Origin: Gentiana macrophylla
Taxonomy: Eukaryota; Streptophyta; Magnoliopsida; Gentianales; Gentianaceae
Assembly (NCBI GenBank): GCA_026214975.1
Contig: CM047806.1
Location: 100,780,739 to 100,844,738 of the forward strand
DNA length: 64,000 nt
Reading direction: 5' to 3'
In this document: positions 43,143-53,544 of the stretch, piece by piece
Layout of the letters: each line of letters opens with the position of its first letter
Position numbering within the stretch: the stretch's first letter is position 1
The notes under the pieces: generated by a model
What the model saw: only the letters and a program-made list of their open reading frames with translations
What the model was told of the DNA's origin: nothing
Databases searched by the model: none
Made by a program: the position numbers and the translations under genes

Positions 43143-43777
43143 GTAATACAAGGCCTGACATTGCATTTGCTACACAACAGTTAAGTCAATTTTTAGACAA
43201 GCCAAATGAAGCACACATGAAGGCTGCACACAGGTTACTCAGATTTTTGAAAGCAGCACCTGGAAAAAGACTATTTTTCCCTAGTGACAGTCCTATACAC
43301 CTCAAATCTTTCAGTGATTCTGATTGGGCTGCATGTACAAAGACAAGAAGATCAGTTACAGGGCTATTGGTTTATCTTGGGAAAGCTCTTATATCATGGA
43401 AGTCAAAGAAACATCCCACTGTTTCCAGAAGTTCAAGTGAAGCTGAGTATAGAGCCATGGCCATTACAGCCTGTGAAGTTCAATGGCTGTTATATCTACT
43501 CAAAGACTTTCAGATCAACTACACTGCACATGTTCCTTTGTATTGTGATAGTGCTAGTGCTCTACACATAGTGGAAAATCTAGTTTTCCATGAAAGAACT
43601 AAACACATAGATATAGATTGTCACTTTGTCAGAGAGAAATACTTAGTAAAAGTCCTCAAACCATTGCCAATACACACAAGCCAACAACCAGCAGACATCT
43701 TAACCAAACCAGTAAAAAAACAAACTCTCAGCACATTGTTACAGGCTTATCCTCTAAAAGATTTGTTCCAAGGGTAA
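43143..43777 (+). CDS. Copia-D RNase H end of pol
   Basis: It continues RT in the next frame: GNTRPDIAFATQQLSQFLDK, then the 186-codon open stretch from 43217 with FSDSDWAACTKTRRSVTG, WKSKKHPTVSRSSSEAEYRA, YCDSASALHIVENLVFHERT and DCHFVREKYLVK. These are the D, E, D and H positions of copia RNase H, all present. The last codons (FQG and stop) are written by the copied LTR-start sequence at 43770. Confidence 0.9.
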
Positions 43778-43803
43778 TGCCACATGGATAGGATGCTTCT
43801 TGG
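43770..43803 (+). repeat. copy of the LTR start, upstream of the Copia-D polypurine tract
   Basis: 34 bp identical to positions 5-38 of the Copia-D LTR (43848-43881), 78 bp upstream of the real 3' LTR. It supplies the pol stop codon. Copia-E has the same arrangement. Confidence 0.9.
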
Positions 43804-43843
43804 CAAGCTGTTCATGGCTTTCAGCCCTTCCAGCTTGAGGGGG

Positions 43844-44155
43844 TGTTAAGGGTAATGCCACATGGATAGGATGCTTCTTGGCTCACTTGGGCATTTAATC
43901 AAACACTTGGCAGTAAAATCAGTTATGGCGGTTATAACGGAATTGGATCGAGCTGAGTAGTATAAATGGCAATTGACAATCACATTGTAATACACAAGTG
44001 TTAATGATAGCTTAGGATGAACTACAAAGTTTTATTTTAGTTTTTCCAATTTTCCCGCTCTTTTCATTTTTGAATTGAAGATCTTCATCTTCTTCCTTTG
44101 TTCATTTTCTGTAATTCGTCTTTGATTCAATCAAGTTCTAATTCCAAATTTAACA
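43844..44155 (+). repeat. Copia-D 3' LTR
   Basis: 312 bp, TGTTAAGGG to TTTAACA, preceded by the polypurine tract CAGCTTGAGGGGG. A TATA-like TATAAATGG lies near 43970. Confidence 0.93.
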
Positions 44156-44917
44156 AAACCAAAATCCGTTCAATGAAATCAGAAATACACACGTAGACTA
44201 ACCATAGAGTAATAATATGTTTACAAAACGACTATTATTTAGAGACGAATTGTACTCTGAATATTAATCAATAAAATACGATTATTCTAATTATGATATG
44301 GTAGCATAGCAAGTCAATTTTATCTCTTTCATTGTGCCAATTCTTCTCTAAACCCTAACCACTTTCTTCAAATGAAAAAAGAAAAAAAAGAGAGAAAAGG
44401 CGCAGCTTCCTCTTTCTCCGGTGGCCATATCCGACTACTTGCCGTCCTGTTTTTCTTTCCGGAGCTATTCTATTTTCTGATTCTTGCCGCCATAATCTTC
44501 TTCTCAAGCTTTCTGCTTCCCTTCACGCAAGCTTAAACTACCACCGCGAATTTCGAATTACATCGGCCATCAACAATAAAACCAAGCCATATACCACGCA
44601 GCTTCTTTCTCTCTTTCTCGATTTCGATATTTCCTCAAGAAACAACCCACAAATCAGCCTTGCGTTTTTCCTATTCTGATTGCACTTAAAGCCATCGTCT
44701 TTAACTTTGGATTGGAGCTAATATAAATCCTCCATCATCTTTGTGAAATAGGGATTCGGCAATTTATCTCAAAAAAAAAAAAAGAAAAAAAGAAAGGAAA
44801 AAAAAAAAAGCAAACCTCTAATGGCAGCCGACCCGCATTAGAATAAGAGAAAAAAAACCTCTTCTAGTTTATCCAATCACATGTATATGTGACCTGAGCC
44901 GACTTCGATCCCAACTT

Positions 44918-45739
44918 TTGACTTTGACCCCTTCGCCTTACTTTTCCTTTTCATTTGTTCAAAAAAAAAAAAAAAAAAAAAACAACAACAACACTATCTA
45001 TTCACGCACATTGCTTCTCTGGCATGGAGCGCGGCTTACCTTCTTTTCGAGAACGGGGCGCAGTAAAGGATTCGGTCCACCCCACCCTTTTTACTCCGGA
45101 CAAAATTATGGTGCTATGAACTTCTCTCGCCAAATTTGGTCTCAAGTTGGCCATGTTGCCCCGTCCTGTCCCTACCGCTATGATCATTCTCAGTCACCCC
45201 CCCATCGGACACCGCCACAGGCATACGTCGCTTCTCGCTCCCCTCATCCCGGATCTAATTGGATTGCGGATACTAGTGCTACTCATCATCTTACTCATGA
45301 CCGTTGCAATCTCACCCTCTCATCTGCACCTTATGCCGGGCCCGACAAAGTGCACGTAGGCGACGGTACAGGTTTACCTATTACTCATTACGGCTCATCT
45401 TCTGTAAATTCCCCTTACCTATCATTTTATTTATCTAATATTCTTGTTACGCCTTTCATCACTAGAAACCTTTTGTCAGTACATAAATTTGCTTTGGATA
45501 ATTTCGTGTACTTTGAATTTCATGGGTCTTACTTTCTTGTAAAAGATTACTCCGGTCACACCCACCTTAGAGGTTTTGTAATAGATGGCCTATATCACTT
45601 CTCCACTCCACTTCACCCTCCCCCTGCTTCTGCTCAGGATCTGGCCTCTTCCCTCACCTCCTCTATCACGTGGCATCCGCGTCTCAGTCACTGTTCTTAT
45701 TCAAGCCTTAAAAAGCCTTCCCACCTTTACTCCTACTAA
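44918..45739 (+). CDS. Copia-B copy 2 gag end and protease (273 codons open)
   Basis: A knuckle-like region reads RQIWSQVGHVAPSC, so both N-terminal cysteines of CX2CX4HX4C are lost (copy 1 keeps them). Protease follows with SNWIADTSATHHLTHDRC (active-site DTS instead of DTG), VHVGDGTGLPITHYGSSS, ILVTPFITRNLLSVHKFA and then the pre-integrase YFLVKDYSGHTHLRGF. It stays open longer than copy 1, which suggests less damage. No start codon can be assigned because the upstream gag is not recognised. Confidence 0.82.
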   Translation: MTLTPSPYFSFSFVQKKKKKKNNNNTIYSRTLLLWHGARLTFFSRTGRSKGFGPPHPFYSGQNYGAMNFSRQIWSQVGHVAPSCPYRYDHSQSPPHRTPPQAYVASRSPHPGSNWIADTSATHHLTHDRCNLTLSSAPYAGPDKVHVGDGTGLPITHYGSSSVNSPYLSFYLSNILVTPFITRNLLSVHKFALDNFVYFEFHGSYFLVKDYSGHTHLRGFVIDGLYHFSTPLHPPPASAQDLASSLTSSITWHPRLSHCSYSSLKKPSHLYSY

Positions 45740-45827
45740 GGCACCACCTTCTGTTTGTGCCCCGTGTTAGTTAGCAAAAAGTCATCGCTTCCCGTTATAC
45801 ACCTCTGATTTTACTTCTACTGCTCCT

Positions 45828-46616
45828 TTGGACCTGATATACTCTGATGTTTGGGGCCCCTGTATCGAGCCCTCAATTTATGGTTCCCGTTATTATGTCA
45901 GTTTTCTAGATGACTTTACCAAATACTTATGGCTCTACCCACTAAAACATAAATCTGATGTTGAAACGATCTTTCCTAGCTTTCTTGCTATGATTGAACG
46001 CCAGTTTAACACCAAACTCAAATCTATACAAACTGATTGGGGTGGTGAGTATCGTCGTGTCTCCACTCTTCTTTCCTCTCGTGGCATCTGTCATCGTTTT
46101 TCATGTCACCACACTCACGAACAAGTTGGTGCCATTGAGCGTCGCCACCGTCAAATTGTCGAGGACGGCTTATCCCTTCTTGCCCAATCCAACCTTCCGC
46201 TTCCCTATTGGGAAGATGCATTTATCACCGCCACTTATATCATCAATCATCTTCCCATCAAAGTTCTTCATGATAAGTCTCCCTATGAAATGGTCCACCA
46301 TCGGCCTCCTGACTATGCTTTCATTCGAGTCTTTGGGTGTGTGTGCTGGACCTATCTCCGTCCCTACAAACATCATAAGACTGATTTTCGATCCAAAACT
46401 TGCATCTTCCTTGGATATAGTCCTTCTCACGATGGTTACAAGTGTCTTGACCTTGCCTCTGGTCGTATCCTTATTGCTCGCCACGTTGTTTTCGATGAAT
46501 CCGTCTACATTTGTACGCTTTCTCCCTCCAAACCCACACTTGATACTCTCACTGTACAGTTGCCTGTCTTCCTACCAGCACCTCTGCAAAATCCATTAAT
46601 TCACTCAAAGACATAG
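45828..46616 (+). CDS. Copia-B copy 2 integrase (262 codons open)
   Basis: Integrase core begins DLIYSDVWGPCIEPSIYGSR (catalytic D), followed by FLDDFTKYLWLYPLKHKS, IQTDWGGEYRRVS (second D), HEQVGAIERRHRQIVEDGLS (E), YIINHLPIKVLHDKSPYEMV, FGCVCWTYLRPY and FLGYSPSHDGYKCLDL. All three catalytic acids are present. It ends at the truncation point, so RT and RNase H are absent. The copy in unit 1 is cut by an earlier stop. Confidence 0.9.
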   Translation: MDLIYSDVWGPCIEPSIYGSRYYVSFLDDFTKYLWLYPLKHKSDVETIFPSFLAMIERQFNTKLKSIQTDWGGEYRRVSTLLSSRGICHRFSCHHTHEQVGAIERRHRQIVEDGLSLLAQSNLPLPYWEDAFITATYIINHLPIKVLHDKSPYEMVHHRPPDYAFIRVFGCVCWTYLRPYKHHKTDFRSKTCIFLGYSPSHDGYKCLDLASGRILIARHVVFDESVYICTLSPSKPTLDTLTVQLPVFLPAPLQNPLIHSKT

Positions 46617-46640
46617 GCTGGATCCCATGATTGATATTCA

Positions 46641-47284
46641 TTCAAAGACATGATCCCGCGATTGATTTTGTTCCATGATTTTCATCTAATTGAGCCATTA
46701 ACTGCTCCACGATAGCATCGTAATATAATAACCCCTCATTCACAGGCCACACAATCACCATTGACACAACCATGAAATATCAAAAACACCATCGCATTCA
46801 TAGTTGGATTACTCTTCAATGGTCCAATTACCCGATACATATATTACCCGGACGATTTCTAAGCATCGTCAGTGACAAAATATAAGTTGTCACAAAGGAT
46901 TTTGTGAAAAAAGATGTTGTCCCTAAGGACTAATGCCAAAACTTTGTCATATATTTTATAAGTAGAGTCATGCCTTTGGTAATATACAACCTACCAATAC
47001 TTTTTTTTTTTGTCGATCACTATTAGTACAATTTTTTTTCACTGTTAGTACAACTTTTAATAACAAACAAAGCGATTGTCACCAGAATCTACCTTTTTAT
47101 GTCGTTTGTCACTAAAAGTTTGTCATAAAAATGTCTCTTTTTTTTTTTCCAGTGGTTGAACTTTTTATTAGGCATACAAATTGGAAAAACCAAAGTAGCA
47201 AATCACTTCATGCAAATTACGTATATGAATGATATGATTAACTATTGGTTTTGACAATCTTACGCTTCTTGAACTAACGTGAAT
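46641..47284. other. spacer shared with unit 1
   Basis: Counterpart of 27931-28425 and 29445-29580. It lacks the nested MITEs; the joined target is near 47105-47113. No gene. Confidence 0.8.
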
Positions 47285-47550
47285 CGATCAAATGATTTTA
47301 AGAGGAATTTTTTTTTGATGCCAAATTAAAAAAATGTTAAAAACATGCAAAGATGGGGTTTTGAATAAATGACCTCATGTATAGTTATATTACTTCTAAC
47401 CAGTTAAACTAAGTAGGCAATTATATTAAAATTTGTCTGAAATGATATACATACAGGATCTTTAATATTATTAGAGGGGTATACTAGTAACTTCGCACGA
47501 AAAGTTGAGTGGAGGCCGTGCACCCCCTCAATACACTGGGTCCGTCCTTG
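47285..47550. mobile_element. small hAT-like non-autonomous element
   Basis: 266 bp flanked by ACGTGAAT (47277-47284) and CCGTGAAT (47551-47558), seven of eight bases equal. The right end, read on the other strand, begins CAAGGACGGACCCAGTG, resembling the hAT end family CAGGGGCGGATCCAG. The left end does not match it well. The corresponding stretch is absent from unit 1. Confidence 0.45.
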
Positions 47551-48138
47551 CCGTGAATAAGTCAATTAAGTTTGACAAAAATGAGAAAGACAATCCATTT
47601 GATAGAACACTTCATATATAGTTCAACCGTCTTGTTGCCTAAGGAGTAAGGACATACACAGTAATCAAATTTCATGGGAATAATTTTTTATTTTTTTTAT
47701 TGTTCAAGCGCAGTACGTACGTATTTTGTATATGCATAGTCATAATACAGTCCAAATAATTTTTTGGATTTATTGTTCATTTCATAACTACATGATCGAT
47801 AGTTTTAAAGTTCTAGAAAGTCAACAGATATCGGACACAAAGAATTCTTCATATTAATTATAAATTATGAAGAAATTCTCCTTTACAATTACTATTTTCT
47901 TCACCAGCTTTTAAGATTTCTTTTTTTTTTTAACAGCCAAGAATTTTCCATTAATCAGCAAGATGCTAAAAGATTACAGACAGTTTCAAAGTTCTAAATA
48001 AATCAACCTAAGGTATCAAATCTACCTCTATAAAAAAGATACTTCACCACAACCAAAACATGCCATATCAAACAGTATTCAATTCCATAGTCTTTCATTC
48101 TTATTCTTACAAGTAATCGAAACCTATTTGCCAAGAAC

Positions 48139-49621
48139 TCATGATGCCGCAATCATCGGATTTGCCTTCCAATCTTCCCAGGCTAACTTTTTTAGGCAAT
48201 TAGCATTTAATAGCCAAGAAAAGGGCAACCTCTGAATCTCTCTGAAAATCAATTCTGGATTAATGACGATGGAATTAAAAATAACTTTGTTTCTCTGGTT
48301 CCAAATAACCCAGGCAGTGATTCCAACTAAAGCTGACCACAAACGGGAGAACAGAGAAGATGCCGAGGTTCCGGCAATTAGGAGACATAACTCACAGAAG
48401 GAGTATGCATTTAGCCCAACGATCTTACACCAACTTAAAACATGCGTCCAAATCATATCAGATACATCGCAAGCAAATAATAGATGATTAACTGTTTCTT
48501 TAAACTTGTAACACAACGGGCAAAGAGAATCAAGGATAGAGATACCGCGACATATAAGATTCGGCTTTGTTGGTATTCTTTTGAGACTTGCCTTCCACAT
48601 GAACAAATTCACTTTCGAAGGTAAAAGTTTGTTCCACTTTGCAACCTGCTCCCTATCCGAAAAGGCATTTTAAAAAAAATCCAACTCAAGCTTTTTCCTC
48701 AAACTGGCCACCGAGAATATGCCATTTGAACTTAGGCTCCATCTTAACTTATCATTTACACCTGCATGGCCACAAATAGAGTAAATTAAATTCTCCAAAC
48801 CCCCTACCTCCTCCTCTTCAAAGCCCCTCAATCTCCTACTCCATGACCAACTAAAAGAGTGCTTATTTTCTATCCAGCTCACCACCCTTGATACAGTCTC
48901 ACATTTGCTCAAAGAAAGTCTAAACAATCTAGGAAAAAAAAGCTTCAAAGGATCATCTCCAACCCATTTATCCTCCCAAAATCTTACTCATTCCCATCCC
49001 CACCACCCAGCGTTCCGACCCGAACAAATCCACACCAATCCTCTTAGTGTTTAAAACAGTATTTACAATACCTTTCCAAATCCCCCCTCCTCCCAAGCGA
49101 ATCCTATCAACATCCCATACACCCTCAAAACCATAAATCGACACTATCACTTTTCTCCATAATGCGTTAGGTTATGCATGAAACCTCCACCACCATTTTC
49201 CTAGCAGGGCCAAATTTTGTAACCTAAGACTACCCACCCCGATTCCTCCCAAAATTTTTGGAGCTTGCAACTTTTTCCAATCAACCCAAGAAATTTTATT
49301 TAGTGCCCCACCCCTACCCCAGAAAAAAGAAGACCTCACACTTTCCAGTGGTTTTAACACACATTCAGGAGGCTTGTAGAAAGAGAAGAAGAATAGCGGA
49401 AGAGCACTTAGAACAGCTTTTATGAGAACCAATCTACCACCCTCCGATAGAGAGGACCATTTCCATGAACATAGTTTTGTCTTGCACTTCTGAATAATAT
49501 CTTCCCACGGTTTTAACCTCTTCATATTTTGCCCCACCCACAACCCCAAATTTTTGAAAGGCAAAGCACATTTCCTACATCTGAAAATCTCAGCAGCCTC
49601 TTCAATGGCCACATCCGGCAC
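48139..49621 (-). pseudogene. LINE ORF2, RT thumb to zf-RVT
   Basis: At 49621-49172: FKNLGLWVGQNMKR (the usual YLGxPLG part), SLSEGGRLVLIKAVLSALP, SSFFWGRGGALNKISWVDW and LGGIGVGSLRLQNLALLGKW, all typical of the plant L1 RT end. A frameshift leads to 49150-48968 and 48948-48670. The zf-RVT domain is at 48612-48139: FMWKASLKRIPTKPNL, CPLCYKFKETVNHLLFAC and WVIWNQRNKVIFN. It continues the RT broken by Copia-F. Confidence 0.9.
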
Positions 49622-49641
49622 TTTTATTCCTGCTAATGCAC

Positions 49642-50259
49642 TGTTAGGAAATGTGACTTGACCTCTTATTTAGATCTGAGTACTAAACTGAGTTTATTAC
49701 TAAGCTGAGAAAAGTAAGCTGAGTAATGTCAGCTGAGCAAAAATGAGCTTTGAGTGAAGTCACTTTGGGCCAAAGTCGCTTTTGCGTAAGATCGCCTTTA
49801 CTAAGTCGACTTTGGAAAGTCACTTTAGCGTAAGTCGAGATTGGGAAAGTCGGTTTTGGGCAAATCTCGTTTGGACAAATGTCGGCATGGTTACATTCTC
49901 GTGGATAATGATGATTGGAGCTGGGGTCCACATCTGGGGTATTTTTGTCATTCTGCTAGTATCTCTTTATGGTGGCTAGGTCTAGTTTTTCTGGCTATAA
50001 ATACACGTCTGTTGTAACCTAGAACATTTGCAGTAGCTATAGAAACATCAGTAGAAGCAGAGCAATTGCCTTAGGCAATTGCAGAGTCTGTAAAATCTCC
50101 AGTGATAATATATTCTCCTCTTTCTGCCTGTGGAGTAGTCGGCATTTGCCGGAAACCACGTTAAATCCTGTGTTATTGTTCTTGTGTGATTTATGCTTTC
50201 TTGTTTGCATCTTGATTATTGCAACCCGTTTTGATCCCTGAGGGTCCTAAATTCTAACA
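49642..50259 (+). repeat. Copia-F 5' LTR
   Basis: TGTTAGGAAATG to TTCTAACA. A TATA box (GCTATAAATACACG) is near 49994-50007. A perfect 21-nt palindrome (GCAATTGCCT-T-AGGCAATTGC) is at 50062-50082 in the transcribed part. Confidence 0.95.
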
Positions 50260-50409
50260 AATTGGTATCAGAGCGTTCAGGTTATCATCAGGGAGTCTAA
50301 GATTCTGTTTTGGAATCATCTGTTTGAACAAAATTTTATCTTCACCAAGACCTTCGCCGGTGCTTGGATTTTGTGATAAAAGTTCTGTTCTTTGGAAAAG
50401 ATCAAGATG

Positions 50410-51087
50410 TCTGGGTTAATTGTAGAGATTGATAAATTCACAGGAAGGAACAATTTCAATCTGTGGTAAATCAAGATGCATGCTCTGTTGAAGAAATTGG
50501 GGCTTTGGGCTCCGTTGTCAAAGACGGTGGTAGCCGGAAATGCTGAGATGGACGATCTGGAGGAGAAAGCACATTCAATGATCTTGTTGTGCTTGTCTGA
50601 TGATGTTATCACTGAAGTTGCTGAAGAGGATTCAGCAGCAGGGCTGTGGCTGAAGCTTGAGAGTCTGTATATGACAAAGTCGTTGACCAACAAGTTGCTT
50701 ATGAAGCAACATCTATTCAGTTTAAAGATGCATGAAGGAATGCCTCTCAGAGATCACCTTGAAAAGCTGAACACAATATTGCTTGATTTAAGGAGTATTG
50801 GTGTTAAGATCGAAGATGAGGTTGCAGCTCTAATTTTGTTGGTATCACTGCCAGCATCATATGAGAATTTTGTGCAGTCTTTTGTTGTTAGGAGAGACAT
50901 AGTGTCATTGGAGGATGTTAGAGCATCTCTCTATAATCAAGAGCTGAGGCGTAATTCAACTTGCACAGGGACAGACAATCGGGCTATTGGTTTAATTGGT
51001 AGTAGCAGATGCAATGGGAATGGAACTCCTGGAAAGAAGACATTCAAGAAGGGTGATTCCAAAGACCCTAATGCAAATCTGGTCTGA
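50410..51087 (+). pseudogene. Copia-F gag
   Basis: Starts with VEIDKFTGRNNFNLW, then an in-frame TAA (50467-50469) where Gln is expected, then 203 open codons: IKMHALLKKLGLWAPL, EEKAHSMILLCLSDDVI, LWLKLESLYMTKSLTNKLLM, HLEKLNTILLDLRSIGVKIE, LPASYENFVQSF. This is the UBN2-type copia gag. It ends at 51087, before any zinc knuckle. A gag-only element would depend on another copy for pol. Confidence 0.9.
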
Positions 51088-51859
51088 ATCTGAATCTGGA
51101 GTGTTGACAAGCAGGTGGAGCTTCAGGTCCACACTCAGCTGCGTTTGTAGAACTCAGCTGAGAACAGTCGACACTAATCTGGCACTTAGTTGTGCATCTG
51201 AACCTGAAGAATCAAGAGCTGAAACTGAGTGGAACCAAAATCTGGGATTGGCTGAGTAAGGCTCAGCTGATCTAGTACAAGCTGAGTAAATTTCAGTTTT
51301 GTAGAGTGGAGTGTTCAAGTCTGGGAAGTAAGCTGAATAAAGAGTCAGCTGAGTCCATCTATCAGTGGAGTGGCGTCTGCTGAGTCTGTTGAACATGTCT
51401 GCGCTAGACTTGTATCTGTGTCTAGAAGCCTCAACTGAGTGAAGTCAGTTGAGTAAGACAAATCTGATATGGTTGGCTGAGTAAAGTCAGCTGAGCATCT
51501 GGTGAACATGTCTGAGCTGGAGTTCTCATCTAGAGTTAAGTCTCATTTGGAGAAGTCTAACTTGGAGTCAGTTGTGTTCACATCTGGTCAGCTCAGAATC
51601 TGAAACTGAATCTGCAATCTGTTTGGTTGAAGTTGAATCTGAAGAACTCAGCTGAGTGTGCTCAATTGAGGTGATTACATCTGAATATGGTAGTCATATC
51701 TTGTCTGGTGATCAAGTTGATCACATCTGTTCTCAACTCAATCAAGTCTGAAGAAGAGGAGGAATCTGGTACAGTACATCTGGCATTGAAGAATGCATCT
51801 GGTACAGTACATCTGGTTATACATTTGTTTGAAAAAGAGTTCAAATCAAGGTGGAGATT
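51088..51859 (+). repeat. Copia-F 3' interior rich in GCTGAG motifs
   Basis: About 770 bp without coding potential. The hexamer GCTGAG, often as AGCTGAGTAA or CAGCTGAGT, is scattered many times here and in the start of both LTRs. There is no fixed period. Confidence 0.75.
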
Positions 51860-52502
51860 TGTTAGAAAATGTGACTTGACCTCTTATTTAGAGCTGAGTA
51901 CTAAACTAAGTTTATTACTAAGCTGAGAAAATTCAGCTGAGAAAAGTCAGCTGAGTAATGTCAGCGTGAGCAAAAGTGAGCTTTTGAGCGTGAAGTCACT
52001 TTGGGGAAGTCGACTTTGGGCGTAAGTCGGTTTTGCGGAAGATCGCTTTACTAAGTCACTTTGGAAAGCTTTAGCAGAAGTCAGCATTGGGAAAGTCAGT
52101 TTTGGGCAAATCTCATTTTGGACAAATGTCAGCTTGGTTACATTCTGGTGGATAACAGCTGGAGCTGGGGTCCACATCTGGGGTATTTTAGTCATTCTGA
52201 TAGTATGTCTTTATGGCGGGTAGGTCTAGTTTTTGTGGCTATAAATACACGTCTTTTGTAACCTAGAACATTTGCAGCAGCTGTAGAAACAGCAGTAGAA
52301 GTAGAGCAATTGCCTTAGGCAATTGCAGAGTCTGTAAATCTCCAGTGATAATATATTCTCCTCTTTTTGCCCGTGGAGTAGTCGGCATTTTCCGGAAACC
52401 ACGTTAAATCTTGTGTTATTGTTCTTGTGTGATTTATTCTTTCTTGCTTGCATCTTGATTATTGCAACCCGTTTTGATCCCTGAGGGTCCTAAATTCTAA
52501 CA
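51860..52502 (+). repeat. Copia-F 3' LTR
   Basis: The partner of 49642-50259, with small indels. It keeps the TATA box and the same palindrome at 52306-52326. Confidence 0.95.
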
Positions 52503-53544
52503 TGCACTTTTTCCCATATTAATCTTCAAGCCCGAGACTCGCTCAAAACAAGAAAGGATCCTTTTGAGATTTTTCAAATTTTCTATGCTCCATTTACCCA
52601 AGAAGATCGTATCATCTGCATATTGAAGATGTGATAACAATATTTGATCCTCTCCAACATTAACCCCTACAAATTTATTTTTTGAAATTGCTTCCTTCAT
52701 TATAATATTCAAACCTTCAGCTGCAATAAGAAAGAGGAAAGGCGACAATGGATCTCCCTGCCTAATACCTCGTTCCAAGTTAAATTCCTTGGATGGACTA
52801 CCCCCTACCAGAACCGATGCTCTTGCCGACGATATGCATCCTTGTATCCACCTTCTCCATTTTAAACCAAAACCCATGCTCAACATAACTTTGTCCAGAT
52901 AGGTCCAACTAACACAGTCAAAGGCTCTTTCAAAATCAATTTTAAAGATAAAACTAGTCATACCTTTTTTTTTAATAATCTACCGCTTCATTTAAGATGA
53001 GAACACCATCTAAAATTTGCCGGCCTTTGACAAAACCAGATTGACACTCACCAACCACCGAAGAAATTACTACTTTCATCCTTTCAGCTAAGATTTTTGC
53101 CACAATCTTATAGAAACATCCAAGCAAACTAATAGGTCTGTAATCCTTGATCACTACAGGATTTGCCGATTTAGGTATCAGAGCAATAAAAGAGGAGGTG
53201 CACCCATTTTGAAACTTAGCGGACTCCTCAAACTCCATTAAGACTTCACAAAAGTCTGACTTCAAAATTTCCCAAAACCTTTTAATGAAATTAAAATTGA
53301 AACCATCAGGACCAGGAGCCTTCGATCCCTCGCATAACCAGACCGCCACTTTAATCTCCTCCTGAGAAATTTTTCTTTCAAGCCATTCACATTGATCTTG
53401 ATATAATTTTGTAAATAAGTTACTGTTAAAAGTAGGCCTAGAGCGTACCTTTTCTTTATACAGATCTTCAAATGATTTTTTCATAGAACTTTTGACAAGA
53501 GTAGGGTCCTCCAACCAATTCCCATTAACCATTAAACCTGGCAT
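52503..53544 (-). pseudogene. LINE ORF2 reverse transcriptase core
   Basis: 53544-52972: NGNWLEDPTLVKSSMKKSFE, EIKVAVWLCEGSKAPGPDGF, SFIALIPKSANPVVIKDYRP and ISLLGCFYKIVAKILAERMK, then the conserved QSGFVKGRQILDGVLI. A frameshift at a T-run (52966-52974) leads to 52961-52503: IFKIDFERAFDCVSWTYLDK, GIRQGDPLSPFLFLIAAEGL and the catalytic YADDT. The order and spacing fit the non-LTR RT domain. Copia-F is inserted a few codons after GLKINMGKSA. Confidence 0.93.

Larger units (their letters stand above)
41821..44155 (+). mobile_element. Copia-D, internally deleted Ty1/copia element
   Basis: It is flanked by a perfect 5-bp duplication AAACC (41816-41820 and 44156-44160). The 5' LTR is only 111 bp (41821-41931) and then jumps directly into the linker after integrase; the rest of the LTR, primer site, gag, protease and integrase are deleted. 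RT, RNase H, polypurine tract and a full 312-bp 3' LTR (43844-44155) follow. Its protein wording is close to Copia-E (for example SPHTLNHVLSYTNLSS), so the two are sister families. Confidence 0.93.
35931..44246. mobile_element. 8.3-kb insertion in unit 2 with a CACTA-like left end
   Basis: Unit 1 reads GAACAATTGTACT at 25541-25553. In unit 2 the same sequence is split after GAACAAT (35930) and resumes at AATTGTACT (44248), consistent with a 3-bp AAT duplication. The insert begins CACTGCACCAAAAAAGGC, a CACTA-type terminus, followed by subterminal repeats. The right edge (TTTAGAGACG) lacks the expected GGTGCAGTG, so the right terminus is lost or the block is composite. It carries a GH28 pseudogene and the later Copia-D insertion. 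Confidence 0.55.
44247..46640 (+). mobile_element. Copia-B copy 2
   Basis: Matches 25546-27930: LTR end, weak primer site (TGGTAGCATAGC), leader, gag end, protease and integrase, truncated at the same point before RT. The LTR of this copy was split by the CACTA-like insertion. Confidence 0.78.
49642..52502 (+). mobile_element. Copia-F, short non-autonomous Ty1/copia element
   Basis: LTRs at 49642-50259 (618 bp) and 51860-52502 (643 bp), a perfect 5-bp duplication TGCAC (49637-49641 and 52503-52507), a tRNA-iMet primer site (TGGTATCAGAGC at 50263) and a polypurine tract (CAAGGTGGAGA before 51860). The 1.6-kb interior codes only for a gag; there is no pol. It sits in LINE ORF2, whose codons resume exactly on the other side. 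The LTRs differ by many substitutions and indels, so it is not young. Confidence 0.95.
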
